Shown here: positions 53,169 to 61,926 of the stretch, in pieces
How the letters are laid out: each line of letters starts with the position of its first letter
Numbering within the stretch: position 1 is the first letter of the stretch
NCBI GenBank assembly: GCA_018268935.1
Contig: JAFDVS010000051.1
Span: 40,780 to 104,779 of the forward strand
DNA from: Acidobacteriota bacterium
GTDB lineage: Bacteria; Acidobacteriota; Terriglobia; Bryobacterales; Bryobacteraceae
Direction of reading: 5' to 3'
Length of the DNA: 64,000 nucleotides
Made by a program: the position numbers and the translations under genes
The notes under the pieces: generated by a model
Databases searched by the model: none
What the model saw: only the letters and a program-made list of their open reading frames with translations
What the model was told of the DNA's origin: nothing

Positions 53169-53995
53169 AACAGACCATCCTTCTCGCGGCGCAGCACAGG
53201 CATCAGCATCGCCATCACGACGGCCATCAGCAGCAGGCTCAACGCAGCGCCGAAAGGCCAGTCTCGGGCGGCGGTGAACTGGTTCTGAACCAGGTTGCCG
53301 ATCATGATCGTCTTGCCCCCTCCCAGCAAATCGGGTGTGAGGTACGCGCCCAGGCACGAGATGAACACCAGCACTCCACCAGCCAGCATGCCCGGTTTAG
53401 CCAGAGGGATGACCACCTGAAACATCGTCGTCATGGGCCGCGCGCCAAGGTCCGCCGAGGCTTCCAGCAGCGCCGGATCCAACTTCTCCAGCGTCGAATA
53501 GATGGGCAGAATCATGAACGGCAGGTAGCCGTAAACCAACCCAACAATCACAGCGAAGGGATTGTACAGCAGCGGCAACGGATCATGAATCAGACCCAGC
53601 CACTGCAGCGTCGAGTTGATGAGTCCGGTATCGCGCAGAAGGAACATCCAGGCATAGGTGCGCACCAGAAAGCTGGTCCAGAAGGGAACAATCACCAGCG
53701 CCAGAAACAGTCCCTTCCGTGTGCCCGAGCGCGAAATGAACCACGCCAGCGGGAACCCTGCCAGCAGACACACGGCAGTTGCCAGGAACGAATACAGGAT
53801 GGTGCGCCAAAGAATGGAGAGATACAGCGGGTCCGCAAGCCGCATGTAGTTTTCCACGTTCCACGGCGGCATCACTCCGCCATACGGACCGCGCGAAAGC
53901 AAGCTGTATGCCGCCACGATCGCGATCGGAATGAGAAACAGAATCGCCAGCAGAGTGGCCGCCGGAGCCATGCACCATAGACGAAGTCGGTTCAT
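53165..53995 (-). CDS. potB: Spermidine/putrescine ABC transporter permease
   Basis: 276 residues from MNRLRLWCMAPAATLL. Six TM helices; the EAA motif is LEASADLGARPMTTMFQVVIP (about 185-205). Overlaps potA by 4 nt (ATGA), so the upstream frame to 54028 is not used. Forms the membrane channel with PotC. Confidence 0.93.
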   Translation of the reverse strand: MNRLRLWCMAPAATLLAILFLIPIAIVAAYSLLSRGPYGGVMPPWNVENYMRLADPLYLSILWRTILYSFLATAVCLLAGFPLAWFISRSGTRKGLFLALVIVPFWTSFLVRTYAWMFLLRDTGLINSTLQWLGLIHDPLPLLYNPFAVIVGLVYGYLPFMILPIYSTLEKLDPALLEASADLGARPMTTMFQVVIPLAKPGMLAGGVLVFISCLGAYLTPDLLGGGKTIMIGNLVQNQFTAARDWPFGAALSLLLMAVVMAMLMPVLRREKDGLL

Positions 53996-54951
53996 GGCAA
54001 CCGGATCTCGTCGTCGATATGCCACCACACATGCACCTGTTGGCCCGGCGTGTAGCGATGCTCATCGGGTGGAACTTCACTCACTGCCTTGATGCCGCCG
54101 GAAAGCTCCGCTTCCACGTGGAAGCAGTTACCGTAAAACATGGCGTGCCGGATCACCGCTGGCCGCGAACGCGCGATGCCATTCTTCGGCTCCGTGGCGA
54201 TGAATGTGGACTCGGGGCGCACACCAGCATCGTCGATCCAATTGACGTGGCCCAGGAATCCCGCCACGAAGCGCGTAGCCGGCTTGTGATAAATCTCCTG
54301 CGGCGTCCCCACCTGTTCCACTTTGCCTTTGTTCATCACGGCGATTTGATCGGAGAGCGACAGTGCTTCTTCCTGATCGTGCGTCACCATGAGAAACGTG
54401 ATGCCGACGCTGCGCTGGAGGCTCTTCAGTTCGACACGTACCTTCTTGCGAAGCTGTGGATCAAGAGCCGACAGCGGCTCGTCCAGCAGGAGTAGTTCGG
54501 GTTCCAGAACCAGCGACCGCGCCAGCGCCACCCGCTGCTTCTCACCGCCCGACATCTGACTCGGATAGCGTGACTCTTTGCCCGCCAGTTGCAGCAGGTC
54601 CAGCACCTTGTTCACAGGTTCGTTGAGGTCGGCAAGACCGCGGCGGCGCAGCCCGAACTCGATGTTCTCGCGTGCCGAGAGGTGTGGAAAGAGCGCGTAG
54701 TTCTGAAAGACCGTGCTCACGTTGCGCTCGTATGGGCGCAGGTGTTCGATGCGCTGCCCATTGAGCAGAAGCTCGCCGGACGTGGGTTGATCAAACCCCG
54801 CAATCATCCGGAGCGTCGTGGTTTTGCCGCAACCGGAGGGGCCGACCAACGAGAACAGCGCACCCTTCGGCACGCGCAGACTGACGTCATCCACCGCGAC
54901 ATGATTCGGGTAGCGTTTACTGACCTTTCGTAACTCTAGGACGTGGTCCAC
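53992..54951 (-). CDS. potA: Spermidine/putrescine ABC transporter ATPase
   Basis: 319 residues, starting with GTG at 54951. Walker A GPSGCGKTT (about 38-46), Q-loop FQNYALFPH, signature MSGGEKQR, Walker B LLLLDEP and H-loop VTHD. A C-terminal TOBE-like domain (about 240-319) is typical of PotA/MalK regulators. First gene of potABCD; the four genes overlap by 4 nt each. The upstream gap to the divergent aldo/keto reductase is only 27 bp. Confidence 0.94.
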   Translation of the reverse strand: MDHVLELRKVSKRYPNHVAVDDVSLRVPKGALFSLVGPSGCGKTTTLRMIAGFDQPTSGELLLNGQRIEHLRPYERNVSTVFQNYALFPHLSARENIEFGLRRRGLADLNEPVNKVLDLLQLAGKESRYPSQMSGGEKQRVALARSLVLEPELLLLDEPLSALDPQLRKKVRVELKSLQRSVGITFLMVTHDQEEALSLSDQIAVMNKGKVEQVGTPQEIYHKPATRFVAGFLGHVNWIDDAGVRPESTFIATEPKNGIARSRPAVIRHAMFYGNCFHVEAELSGGIKAVSEVPPDEHRYTPGQQVHVWWHIDDEIRLP

Positions 54952-54978
54952 TTATGTTAGCCTGAGCCTTTACTCTAC

Positions 54979-55908
54979 ATGTTGTACCGCAAATTGGGAA
55001 AAACAAATCTGGAAGTGTCTGTTCTCGGGCTCGGCTGCTCCGGGCTGGGCGGCGTGTTCGGCGACATCGAAGTGAACGACGCTGTGCGCACGCTGCACTG
55101 CGCCTTGGATGAAGGGATCAACTACCTCGATACGGCCCCGTTTTACGGAGAGACGCTGAGCGAGACCAATGTCGGCATCGGACTGCGCGGCGTCAATCGC
55201 GACCGCTATGTCATTAGCTCCAAGGTGGGCCGGTATGGCATGACCGATCATGACTTTACCTACAGCCGCGTGAAGGAAGGCCTGGAAGCAAGTCTGAAGC
55301 GGCTAGGCTGCGGGCACCTCGATCTCGTGATTCTGCACGATGTGGAGTTTGTGCCGCTGGAACAGGTGATCGGCGAAGGCTTGCGAGCGCTGCATGACGC
55401 CCGCGCGGAAGGCAAACTGCGCTACATCGGAGCATCAGGCCTGCCGCTGAAGATCTACCCAGCTCTGCTTTCGGTTGCGGAACTCGATGCGGTCATCTCC
55501 TATGCCAACTACACGCTGCAGAACACGATGCTCGAAGGCATCCTTCCTTTGCTCGAAGCCTATCATCTGGGCGTGATCAACGCGTCGCCGCTGGCGCTGG
55601 GGCTGTTGACGCCGCAGGGCCCGCGCGATTGGCACCTGGGCGGCGATGTGTTGAAGGAGAAGTGCCGCGAGGCCGCGGTCTGGTGCAGCCGGCATGGCGT
55701 GGATATCGCCGAGTTGGGGATGCAATTCGCGCTGGCCAACGCGCGCATCCATACGACACTCAGTGGCGCGCTGTCGGTGGAAGAAGTGAAGAAGAACGTT
55801 GCTTCGGTCGGCAAGACCCCCAATCCGCAGTTAGTGGAAGCGGTGCGTCATATTCTAACTCCGGTCTACGGTCAAGCCTGGCCCGCGGGCAGGGCGGAAT
55901 ACAACTGA
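54979..55908 (+). CDS. Aldo/keto reductase, L-galactose/L-fucose dehydrogenase type
   Basis: 309 residues. The AKR tetrad is present: Asp in YLDTAPFYGE (about 51-60) with Tyr59-region, Lys in SSKVGRYG (about 80-87) and His in ILHDVEF (about 117-123). The FGDIEVNDAV start and HLDLVILHDVEFV resemble plant L-galactose dehydrogenases and bacterial L-fucose/pyridoxal dehydrogenases. It would oxidise or reduce a sugar with NAD(P). Divergent from potA by 27 bp. Exact substrate unknown. Confidence 0.87.
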   Translation: MLYRKLGKTNLEVSVLGLGCSGLGGVFGDIEVNDAVRTLHCALDEGINYLDTAPFYGETLSETNVGIGLRGVNRDRYVISSKVGRYGMTDHDFTYSRVKEGLEASLKRLGCGHLDLVILHDVEFVPLEQVIGEGLRALHDARAEGKLRYIGASGLPLKIYPALLSVAELDAVISYANYTLQNTMLEGILPLLEAYHLGVINASPLALGLLTPQGPRDWHLGGDVLKEKCREAAVWCSRHGVDIAELGMQFALANARIHTTLSGALSVEEVKKNVASVGKTPNPQLVEAVRHILTPVYGQAWPAGRAEYN

Positions 55909-55912
55909 GGCG

Positions 55913-57133
55913 CTAAACCGCCTTCAGCGCTACCACCGTCAGATCATCGGCCTGTTCCGCATCGCCGGCAAACGCATCGGCCTCGGCAATCAGCTTCGCC
56001 ACCAGATCTTTCGCCGTGAGCGAAGCGTTCTGGCGCAACAGACGGTGCACATCATCCTCTTCCCACATGTCCCCGCGCTCATTGGTCGCTTCGCTGATCC
56101 CATCGGAGAAGCCCAGCACGATATCGCCGGTTTCCAGCAGTGCTTCGCCCTGTTCGTAGCTCGCCTCTTCCAACAGTCCCACCGGCAAGCCGCCTTGGTG
56201 CAGCATCTCCATCTTGCCGTTGGTGCGCAGCAGCACCGGCCGCACCTGCCCTGCATTCACGTAGGTCAGCTTGCGCATCGATGCGTCCAGCAATCCGCAG
56301 AACAGCGTCGAATAGCGGTCTTCCATGGAGAACGTGTAGACAGCGCGATTGAATGTCTCCATCAGGCTCGCCAGTGATGAAACACCGCTCAGCACCTGTG
56401 TCCGGATGGAAGCCTGTATACTCGCCATCAACACCGCCGCCGCCACACCCTTGCCCGACACATCGCCGATGGTGAAGAACAATCCACCGCCATCGAGCGG
56501 AATGAAGTCGAAGTAGTCGCCGCCCACTGACCGCGCAGGACGGCAGTGCGCACTATAGTCGATTCCGGGCACAGGCGGTGGATCCTGCGGAAACAGCCGC
56601 TGCTGCACATCATGTGCAATCTCCAGTTCCTTACGGATCAGCTTCGCCGCTTCGGCTTCTTCCCGCAGCATCTGCGTTTCCAGCGCCGATGCGGAATAAG
56701 CCGCTGCCAGCCCCAGCAGATCGACATCTTCCTGGGTGAAGCCGCCGGGCTTGTTCAACGCCTGCAGCGCGCCGATCACTTTGCCGTCGGCGCCACAAAG
56801 CGGAATCGCCAGCAGAGACCTCACTGCGTAGTCGCCGCTCGATAGAAAGCGCGGATCCAGCGACGTGTCGTTGACAACGATCGTTTCTTTCCCCGCAATG
56901 CACGCGCCCACCACACCTTGTCCAATGGGGATCCGGATCTCCGGTACTCCATGAGCCACTTTCGTCCACAGTTGTTGCGCCTTGGAATCAATCAGCCAGA
57001 TACTGCACCGGTCGGCGCCCACAAGATCGCGGGCCATATCGGCGTTCAGCCGCAGGCTCGCATCGGTTTCCCTCGCGCTTCCGATCTTCGTCGCGTACTC
57101 GAAGATCACCTTCGAAACAACATCCGCCCTCAT
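55913..57133 (-). CDS. GAF-sensor PP2C phosphatase (SpoIIE/RsbU-type)
   Basis: 406 residues from MRADVVSKVIFEYATKIG, preceded by GGAGA (ATG at 57133). GAF domain about 5-165 (ADRCSIWLIDSKAQQ, SLLAIPLCGADGKVIGALQ). A coiled linker (165-190) leads to PP2C_SIG: GGDYFDFIPLDGG and DVSGKGVAAA hold metal-binding Asp residues, LGFSDGISEATN and ADDLTVVALK complete them. It should dephosphorylate an anti-sigma antagonist in a partner-switch cascade; no STAS or RsbW gene is nearby. Divergent from the metallo-hydrolase gene. Confidence 0.9.
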   Translation of the reverse strand: MRADVVSKVIFEYATKIGSARETDASLRLNADMARDLVGADRCSIWLIDSKAQQLWTKVAHGVPEIRIPIGQGVVGACIAGKETIVVNDTSLDPRFLSSGDYAVRSLLAIPLCGADGKVIGALQALNKPGGFTQEDVDLLGLAAAYSASALETQMLREEAEAAKLIRKELEIAHDVQQRLFPQDPPPVPGIDYSAHCRPARSVGGDYFDFIPLDGGGLFFTIGDVSGKGVAAAVLMASIQASIRTQVLSGVSSLASLMETFNRAVYTFSMEDRYSTLFCGLLDASMRKLTYVNAGQVRPVLLRTNGKMEMLHQGGLPVGLLEEASYEQGEALLETGDIVLGFSDGISEATNERGDMWEEDDVHRLLRQNASLTAKDLVAKLIAEADAFAGDAEQADDLTVVALKAV

Positions 57134-57231
57134 GGTGATTCTCCAGTGTACACCGACTCTCCCGCCGAACCTCAGCAAACCACACCTCGCTTGAGGCAAA
57201 CTATAAAGATTGACCGCGAGAGCGCGCATCC

Positions 57232-58062
57232 ATGAATCCATTTCGCATTGAGCTCCAACTCTGGGGAGTGAGAGGCTCCATTCCCACGCCTGCTCCAGAG
57301 AATCTGGGCTTCGGAGGCAACACTACGTGTCTGGAACTTCGCCTGCCTGGCGGCGAAGTGCTGGTCATTGATGGTGGCACCGGAGCACGCAAGCTCGGCC
57401 TGTCACTGCTCGAACGCGCCCGCGGCAAGAGCCTCGACCTCAACATCCTAATGACGCACTTTCATTGGGATCATATTCAAGGCATCCCATTCTTCGCACC
57501 GCTCTACAGTCCGGCGAATCGAATCACCTTCCATTCCACCAAGCTTCCTGAAGCTGTCAGCGAGATTCTCGAAGGGCAGATGACGCATCCGTATTTCCCT
57601 GTTGCCTTTGAGTTGCTGGCCGCGCACCGCGCGTTCCAACAGTTGTCGGATGGGCCCACGCAATTGGGAGGCGCCAGCGTGCGCACGTTCCCGCTCTGCC
57701 ATCCGCAAGGAGCCACGGGCTACCGCGTGGAAGCGGGCGGCGCCGTCATCGTGCATGCCTGCGATCATGAACACGGCGATCCGCGCTTCGATGAAGGCAT
57801 CCTGGAAAACGCCATGGACGCCGACATTCTCATCTACGATGCACAGTTCACGCCTGATGAGTACAAGACGAAGAAGGGTTGGGGACACAGCACCTGGCTC
57901 GAAGCCACTCGTGTTGCCAAGGCGGCCCGCGTGAAGCGTCTGCTGCTGTTCCACCACGATCCTTCGCACACCGACGATCAACTCCGCGCCATTGCCGAAG
58001 AGGCTGCCAAAGAGTTCCCCAACGTCGAAGCCGCCAGCGAAGGCGCCACCTTCACGCTGTGA
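57232..58062 (+). CDS. Metallo-beta-lactamase-fold hydrolase
   Basis: 276 residues. WGVRGSIPTP (11-20) and GGNTTC open the domain; zinc motif THFHWDHIQG (about 75-84), later His in PLCHPQGATGY and YDAQFTPDEY, and HHD near 240. It resembles PhnP-like and cyclic-nucleotide phosphodiesterase-type metallo-hydrolases. Its 3' end overlaps the convergent adenylate cyclase gene by 11 bp, so a role in cAMP turnover is tempting, but only inferred from position. Confidence 0.85.
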   Translation: MNPFRIELQLWGVRGSIPTPAPENLGFGGNTTCLELRLPGGEVLVIDGGTGARKLGLSLLERARGKSLDLNILMTHFHWDHIQGIPFFAPLYSPANRITFHSTKLPEAVSEILEGQMTHPYFPVAFELLAAHRAFQQLSDGPTQLGGASVRTFPLCHPQGATGYRVEAGGAVIVHACDHEHGDPRFDEGILENAMDADILIYDAQFTPDEYKTKKGWGHSTWLEATRVAKAARVKRLLLFHHDPSHTDDQLRAIAEEAAKEFPNVEAASEGATFTL

Positions 58063-61000
58063 CGCGCTGCGCCACTCCGTTGGCGAAGTACATTTCCAGG
58101 TCACGCCCGTCCTTCGTTCGCACCGGGCCACGCGCTTCGCAATCGATGCGGTCCTTCACTAACTCATAGGTGCGTGCGGAGAGGTTCACGCGGTTCGGTG
58201 CCCCACTCGACTCCATGCGCGAAGCGAGGTTCACCGTATCGCCCCAGATGTCGAAGGCGAACTTCTGCACACCCACAACGCCCGCCACGACAGGTCCGGA
58301 ATGCAGGCCCACACGCAGCCGCCAGGGCATGCCGCCCTCGCGCTCGGCCATCGCTTTCGATGTTTCGAGAATCTCCAACGCCGCCAGCACTGCATCCACG
58401 GCATGCGTCGCGCGAGGCTCGGGAAGCCCCGACACGAACATGTAGGCATCGCCGATGGTCTTCAATTTCTCCAGTCCGTACTTGGCGATGATGCGGTCGA
58501 ACTCGGTGAAGTACTCGTGCAGATGAGCCACCAGATCCTGGGCCTGCAACTTCTCACTCGACACGGTGAAGCCGACAAAGTCAGTGAAGCACACGGTCAC
58601 ATCGTCGAAGTGCATCGGCGTGACAGCGCCGGTGGAGCGCAACTCAGCCGCAACGGGAGCAGGCAGGATGTTGAGCAACAGTGACTCGGTCTTGGCTTCC
58701 TGGGCCTGAATCTGATCGCGCTGGCGGCGGATCTCCTGCGTGCGATCCTGGACGATGGCTTCCAGCTTCTGGTTGTCTTCTCTCAATTGGCGCTCGCGCC
58801 AGCGCAGCACGATCCAGAGCAATACGGACCCCAGCAGCACGTACAACGAGTAAGCCCACCAGCGCCGGTACCAAGGTGGAAGAATGCGCATGGCGAAGCT
58901 CGCTTCGCCGCTGGTTTGGCCGAAGGCATTGCGGGCGCGCACCCGCAGGCGGTAGCTGCCTTCCCAGAGGTTGCTCAAGTCTTTCCAGGATTCACTGGTC
59001 CAGCCCGACCATGTGCCGGAGGCGCCTTCGAGCAGCACCTGATATTCCACGCGTTGCGGCGCGATGGGGAATGCCGCGGCAAACTCCGCGCGCAGGCTGT
59101 TGCTTTCATAGTCCAGGTCGCGCAGCGAAGGAGCGCCGGAGCCGCCATACACGGCAACACGGTCGTCACCGACCACCACGCGGCGCACCTGCACGAACAG
59201 TGGAGGCTGATCGCGCAAAGGGTTTTCGAGCCGCACCAGACGGCCATCGGGCGCCGCGGCCCATACGACGCCATCCGGATCGGGCTGGATCCAATAGAAC
59301 TCATCGAGCCCGCCGGCCAGCAGTCGCATCGGCTTCCACTGCCACTCACCGGACGCCGCGGGCGTCAGCGCGCCGTGATAGCCGAAGCCTGTCATCCACA
59401 GGTTGCGGGCGCTATCTTCGCGCATGAGCAGGATGCCCCGGCTGCCGTCAGCGAACTGCGCGCCGAGGCTGTCATCGGGGACAAAGCGGCGCTCCTGCGG
59501 CAGGAACCGCATCAGCCCCTTCTCCGTGGTGAATCGCAGCCTACCGGCGACACGGAACATATCGGCCCAACCCTGAGGCAGTCCTTCTTTGGCGCCGAAG
59601 CGTTCCACCTTGGGCGGGGTGGCGGTAAAGTCAGCCCGCAGGATGGCGTTGCGTGTTGTCACCCAAACCTTGCCGTCATCGCTTTCGACGGCGGAGCGGA
59701 ACTCTTCGCCCTTGGCGTCGAGTTGGGCCACCTTCTCCCACTTGCCGCCGGCTGCTCGCAGTTGGAAGACACCGCTGCGCCCGGCGACATAGAGCAGCGC
59801 CGGGTCTCGCGGCGATGCACTGACATTGAAGACGACGTCTGTTTGAAACACGGAAACCGGTTTCTGTTCCGCCATGCGGGCCAGCCCGTTCTGCGATCCA
59901 ATCCACAACGTATCGCCGAGCTGAGTCAGTGCATAGACGGCATTCGACACACCTTCCACGGGCTCGAAGGACGCAGGCTCACCAAGGGCCGCATTCTTGA
60001 GGCGGAACAGACCGTTGGCCGTACCCGCATAGAGCGTGCCCTTCCATCGTGCGACGGCAAACACCGCACCGCGGAGGCCGCTCTTCTCGTTGAACTCAGA
60101 GGCTGCCGGATCAAACCGTGCGATGCCGTTGCCGGTGGCCAGCCACAGTCCACCGAAGCGGTCGGGAACAATCGCCGCCACATAGTCGCTGGGCAGCCCG
60201 GTCTCCTTGGTCAACAGGCGTTCGAGCTTGCCTTCAGCGCTCAGCAGCAGCATGCCGCCACGCGTGGTCCCGAGCGCGATGGCGCCGTTGGCTACCCGCG
60301 CCGCACCATAGATGTTGTTCTTGTCGAGGAGGGAATCAGCGTCTGTAGGGAAGTCGACGAAGCCGTTCGAGGTTTGACGGAAGAGTTTCTTGGTGGCTAC
60401 CAGCACCGCGCCGCGGTCATCGGTAAAGGCCGCGCGCACGTCCTGATCGTGGAAGCGCTCACCGCCGGGGACAAGTTGCAGCGCGTCTCCGGCCACACGA
60501 TGCAAGCCGACGCCCTTTACCACCACGTACACAACACCATCGAGAACGAAGGCGCGGCGGAAGTCTCCCTTGGCCGCAAAAGGCCTCACTCCGTTCTTTG
60601 GATGCCAGCGGAAGAAGCGGTCCGGCGCGCTGAAGTAAGCGCCATCGGCGTTGACTACGACGCTGCCGGTGTTGCCGATGCGGCGTTCGGCTTCGGGCAG
60701 TTGATCGAGGACGGAAACGAACCGCGGTGAACCTTGTGCGTCGGCATCCAAGTAGCCTGCCATACCTTGGCCGCCAACATAGATGCGGCCACCGGCATCC
60801 ATGGCGAGTGAACGTACGGTGCCCGCCTTGGGCAGAGGGATGCGGCGCCATTGCACGCCGTCAAACGAGATGAGACCCTCGGTGTTGCCGAAGTAGAGGA
60901 TGCCGCGGTTGTCTTCGAGCACAGCCCAGTTCTGCGGGGATGCGCCGTAGGCTCGGGATTCGTACTTCTGAAAGAGGAACTGGCCGGCTTCGCGGTGGAC

Positions 61001-61066
61001 GGCAGCAGACACACCTGTCGCCACCATGGAGACAACAATGGCGTACCGGCAGACGACGGGAAGCAA
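58052..61066 (-). CDS. Beta-propeller sensor adenylate cyclase (class III)
   Basis: 1004 residues, starting with TTG at 61066; the signal peptide is only complete from there (ATG 61027 would truncate it). Two-component-regulator propeller repeats fill about 30-680, then a Y_Y_Y domain (about 690-750, SYRLRVRARNAFGQ), a TM helix (WAYSLYVLLGSVLLWIVL, about 760-777), a coiled coil and a class III cyclase domain (about 810-1000). Metal ligands lie in CFTDFVGFT and GDAYMF. LKTIGD (Lys) and FDIWGD (Asp) indicate ATP as substrate. TATAAT lies 6 nt before the start. Periplasmic sensing with cytoplasmic cAMP output. Confidence 0.92.
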   Translation of the reverse strand: MLPVVCRYAIVVSMVATGVSAAVHREAGQFLFQKYESRAYGASPQNWAVLEDNRGILYFGNTEGLISFDGVQWRRIPLPKAGTVRSLAMDAGGRIYVGGQGMAGYLDADAQGSPRFVSVLDQLPEAERRIGNTGSVVVNADGAYFSAPDRFFRWHPKNGVRPFAAKGDFRRAFVLDGVVYVVVKGVGLHRVAGDALQLVPGGERFHDQDVRAAFTDDRGAVLVATKKLFRQTSNGFVDFPTDADSLLDKNNIYGAARVANGAIALGTTRGGMLLLSAEGKLERLLTKETGLPSDYVAAIVPDRFGGLWLATGNGIARFDPAASEFNEKSGLRGAVFAVARWKGTLYAGTANGLFRLKNAALGEPASFEPVEGVSNAVYALTQLGDTLWIGSQNGLARMAEQKPVSVFQTDVVFNVSASPRDPALLYVAGRSGVFQLRAAGGKWEKVAQLDAKGEEFRSAVESDDGKVWVTTRNAILRADFTATPPKVERFGAKEGLPQGWADMFRVAGRLRFTTEKGLMRFLPQERRFVPDDSLGAQFADGSRGILLMREDSARNLWMTGFGYHGALTPAASGEWQWKPMRLLAGGLDEFYWIQPDPDGVVWAAAPDGRLVRLENPLRDQPPLFVQVRRVVVGDDRVAVYGGSGAPSLRDLDYESNSLRAEFAAAFPIAPQRVEYQVLLEGASGTWSGWTSESWKDLSNLWEGSYRLRVRARNAFGQTSGEASFAMRILPPWYRRWWAYSLYVLLGSVLLWIVLRWRERQLREDNQKLEAIVQDRTQEIRRQRDQIQAQEAKTESLLLNILPAPVAAELRSTGAVTPMHFDDVTVCFTDFVGFTVSSEKLQAQDLVAHLHEYFTEFDRIIAKYGLEKLKTIGDAYMFVSGLPEPRATHAVDAVLAALEILETSKAMAEREGGMPWRLRVGLHSGPVVAGVVGVQKFAFDIWGDTVNLASRMESSGAPNRVNLSARTYELVKDRIDCEARGPVRTKDGRDLEMYFANGVAQRVTA

Positions 61067-61072
61067 GACTAC

Positions 61073-61078
61073 ATTATA
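61073..61078 (-). promoter_or_regulatory. Consensus -10 for the adenylate cyclase gene
   Basis: Perfect TATAAT on the minus strand, 6 nt before the TTG start at 61066. Its TAA is also the stop codon of the upstream PEP-CTERM gene. The -35 region is weak (ACTGTA at a 17-nt spacing). Confidence 0.5.
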
Positions 61079-61781
61079 GTGCGCGACGCCGGAGTAATAC
61101 AGTTACAAGGCCTGCCGCGAATAGAGCGTAGGTGGCCGGCTCGGGCACTACGATCGAATCGGAGAGGATGCCTTCCAGTCCCTGCACAACTCCTTCCAAC
61201 TCGATCACCATCAATGTTGGAACGACCGTGGCGGGCTGCGGGTAGAGAACCGAGGCAGTGAGGCTTCCCGGAGGATTGAACGTATTGACCTGAATCACAT
61301 AGGGGTCCAGGTTGCCGATGGTGCACCGGTACGTGCTGGGATCAGCCGGGTTGCCGATGGTCAGAGTGTTGTCGGTGCAGGTGTACTTGGTGACCTGGAT
61401 TCCGCCTGTGGGCGGGTCGAGCGTTAACGAGTCGCCCGCGTCGATCGGCGAGGGATCCACCACGTAGTAGATGAGGTAGCGCTGGTAGGGACGGTTTGGA
61501 TCGTTGCTGTTGAAGAGCGGTGTGAAGATGTTGAACCCGTCGGATCCGTCGGGCGTCATGGTGATGTCGCTCGCAGTGATCAGACCCGTGTTGGTGGTCT
61601 CAAGGAACTGAAAGTCCCCAAAGTACAGCGGCCCTTGGGTGCAGTAGTTGAACGGATATGTGTACGCGCCATAGCTGGCGAGAGATGCGGTTGGACAGGC
61701 GACGGGGGCTGCAACCACTGAGCTCACGGACAGGAGCAGGGCTAGAGCAGCGAGCCCTATCGGGGCTTTCGTGGAGAGCAT
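61074..61781 (-). CDS. PEP-CTERM sorting domain protein
   Basis: 235 residues. Signal peptide MLSTKAPIGLAALALLLSVSS...; a beta-rich middle of unknown function; C-terminal VPEPATYALFAAGLVTVLLRRRAL: PEP motif, TM helix and basic tail, the mark for exosortase processing. Four Cys residues could form disulfides. Exported and then cleaved/anchored by exosortase A. Its stop lies inside the -10 box of the cyclase gene 7 bp downstream, suggesting the two are one unit. Confidence 0.93.
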   Translation of the reverse strand: MLSTKAPIGLAALALLLSVSSVVAAPVACPTASLASYGAYTYPFNYCTQGPLYFGDFQFLETTNTGLITASDITMTPDGSDGFNIFTPLFNSNDPNRPYQRYLIYYVVDPSPIDAGDSLTLDPPTGGIQVTKYTCTDNTLTIGNPADPSTYRCTIGNLDPYVIQVNTFNPPGSLTASVLYPQPATVVPTLMVIELEGVVQGLEGILSDSIVVPEPATYALFAAGLVTVLLRRRAL

Positions 61782-61789
61782 AAGTCATC

Positions 61790-61795
61790 AGTCTA
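61790..61795 (-). promoter_or_regulatory. -10-like hexamer next to PEP-CTERM start
   Basis: TAGACT on the minus strand, 8 nt before ATG 61781. No Shine-Dalgarno in the gap. The rest of 61782-61926 shows nothing clear. Confidence 0.4.
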
Positions 61796-61926
61796 GGGGT
61801 GGACTTGTTACATATGAATCCCACCTTGGTAATGCAGTACGGTTTGAAAGTAATGGGACTACCACGCACCTTTGGTCCTATTTGGAGTACGACCGTGGGC
61901 CATGGTATTGTCACGCATTGGGCGCG

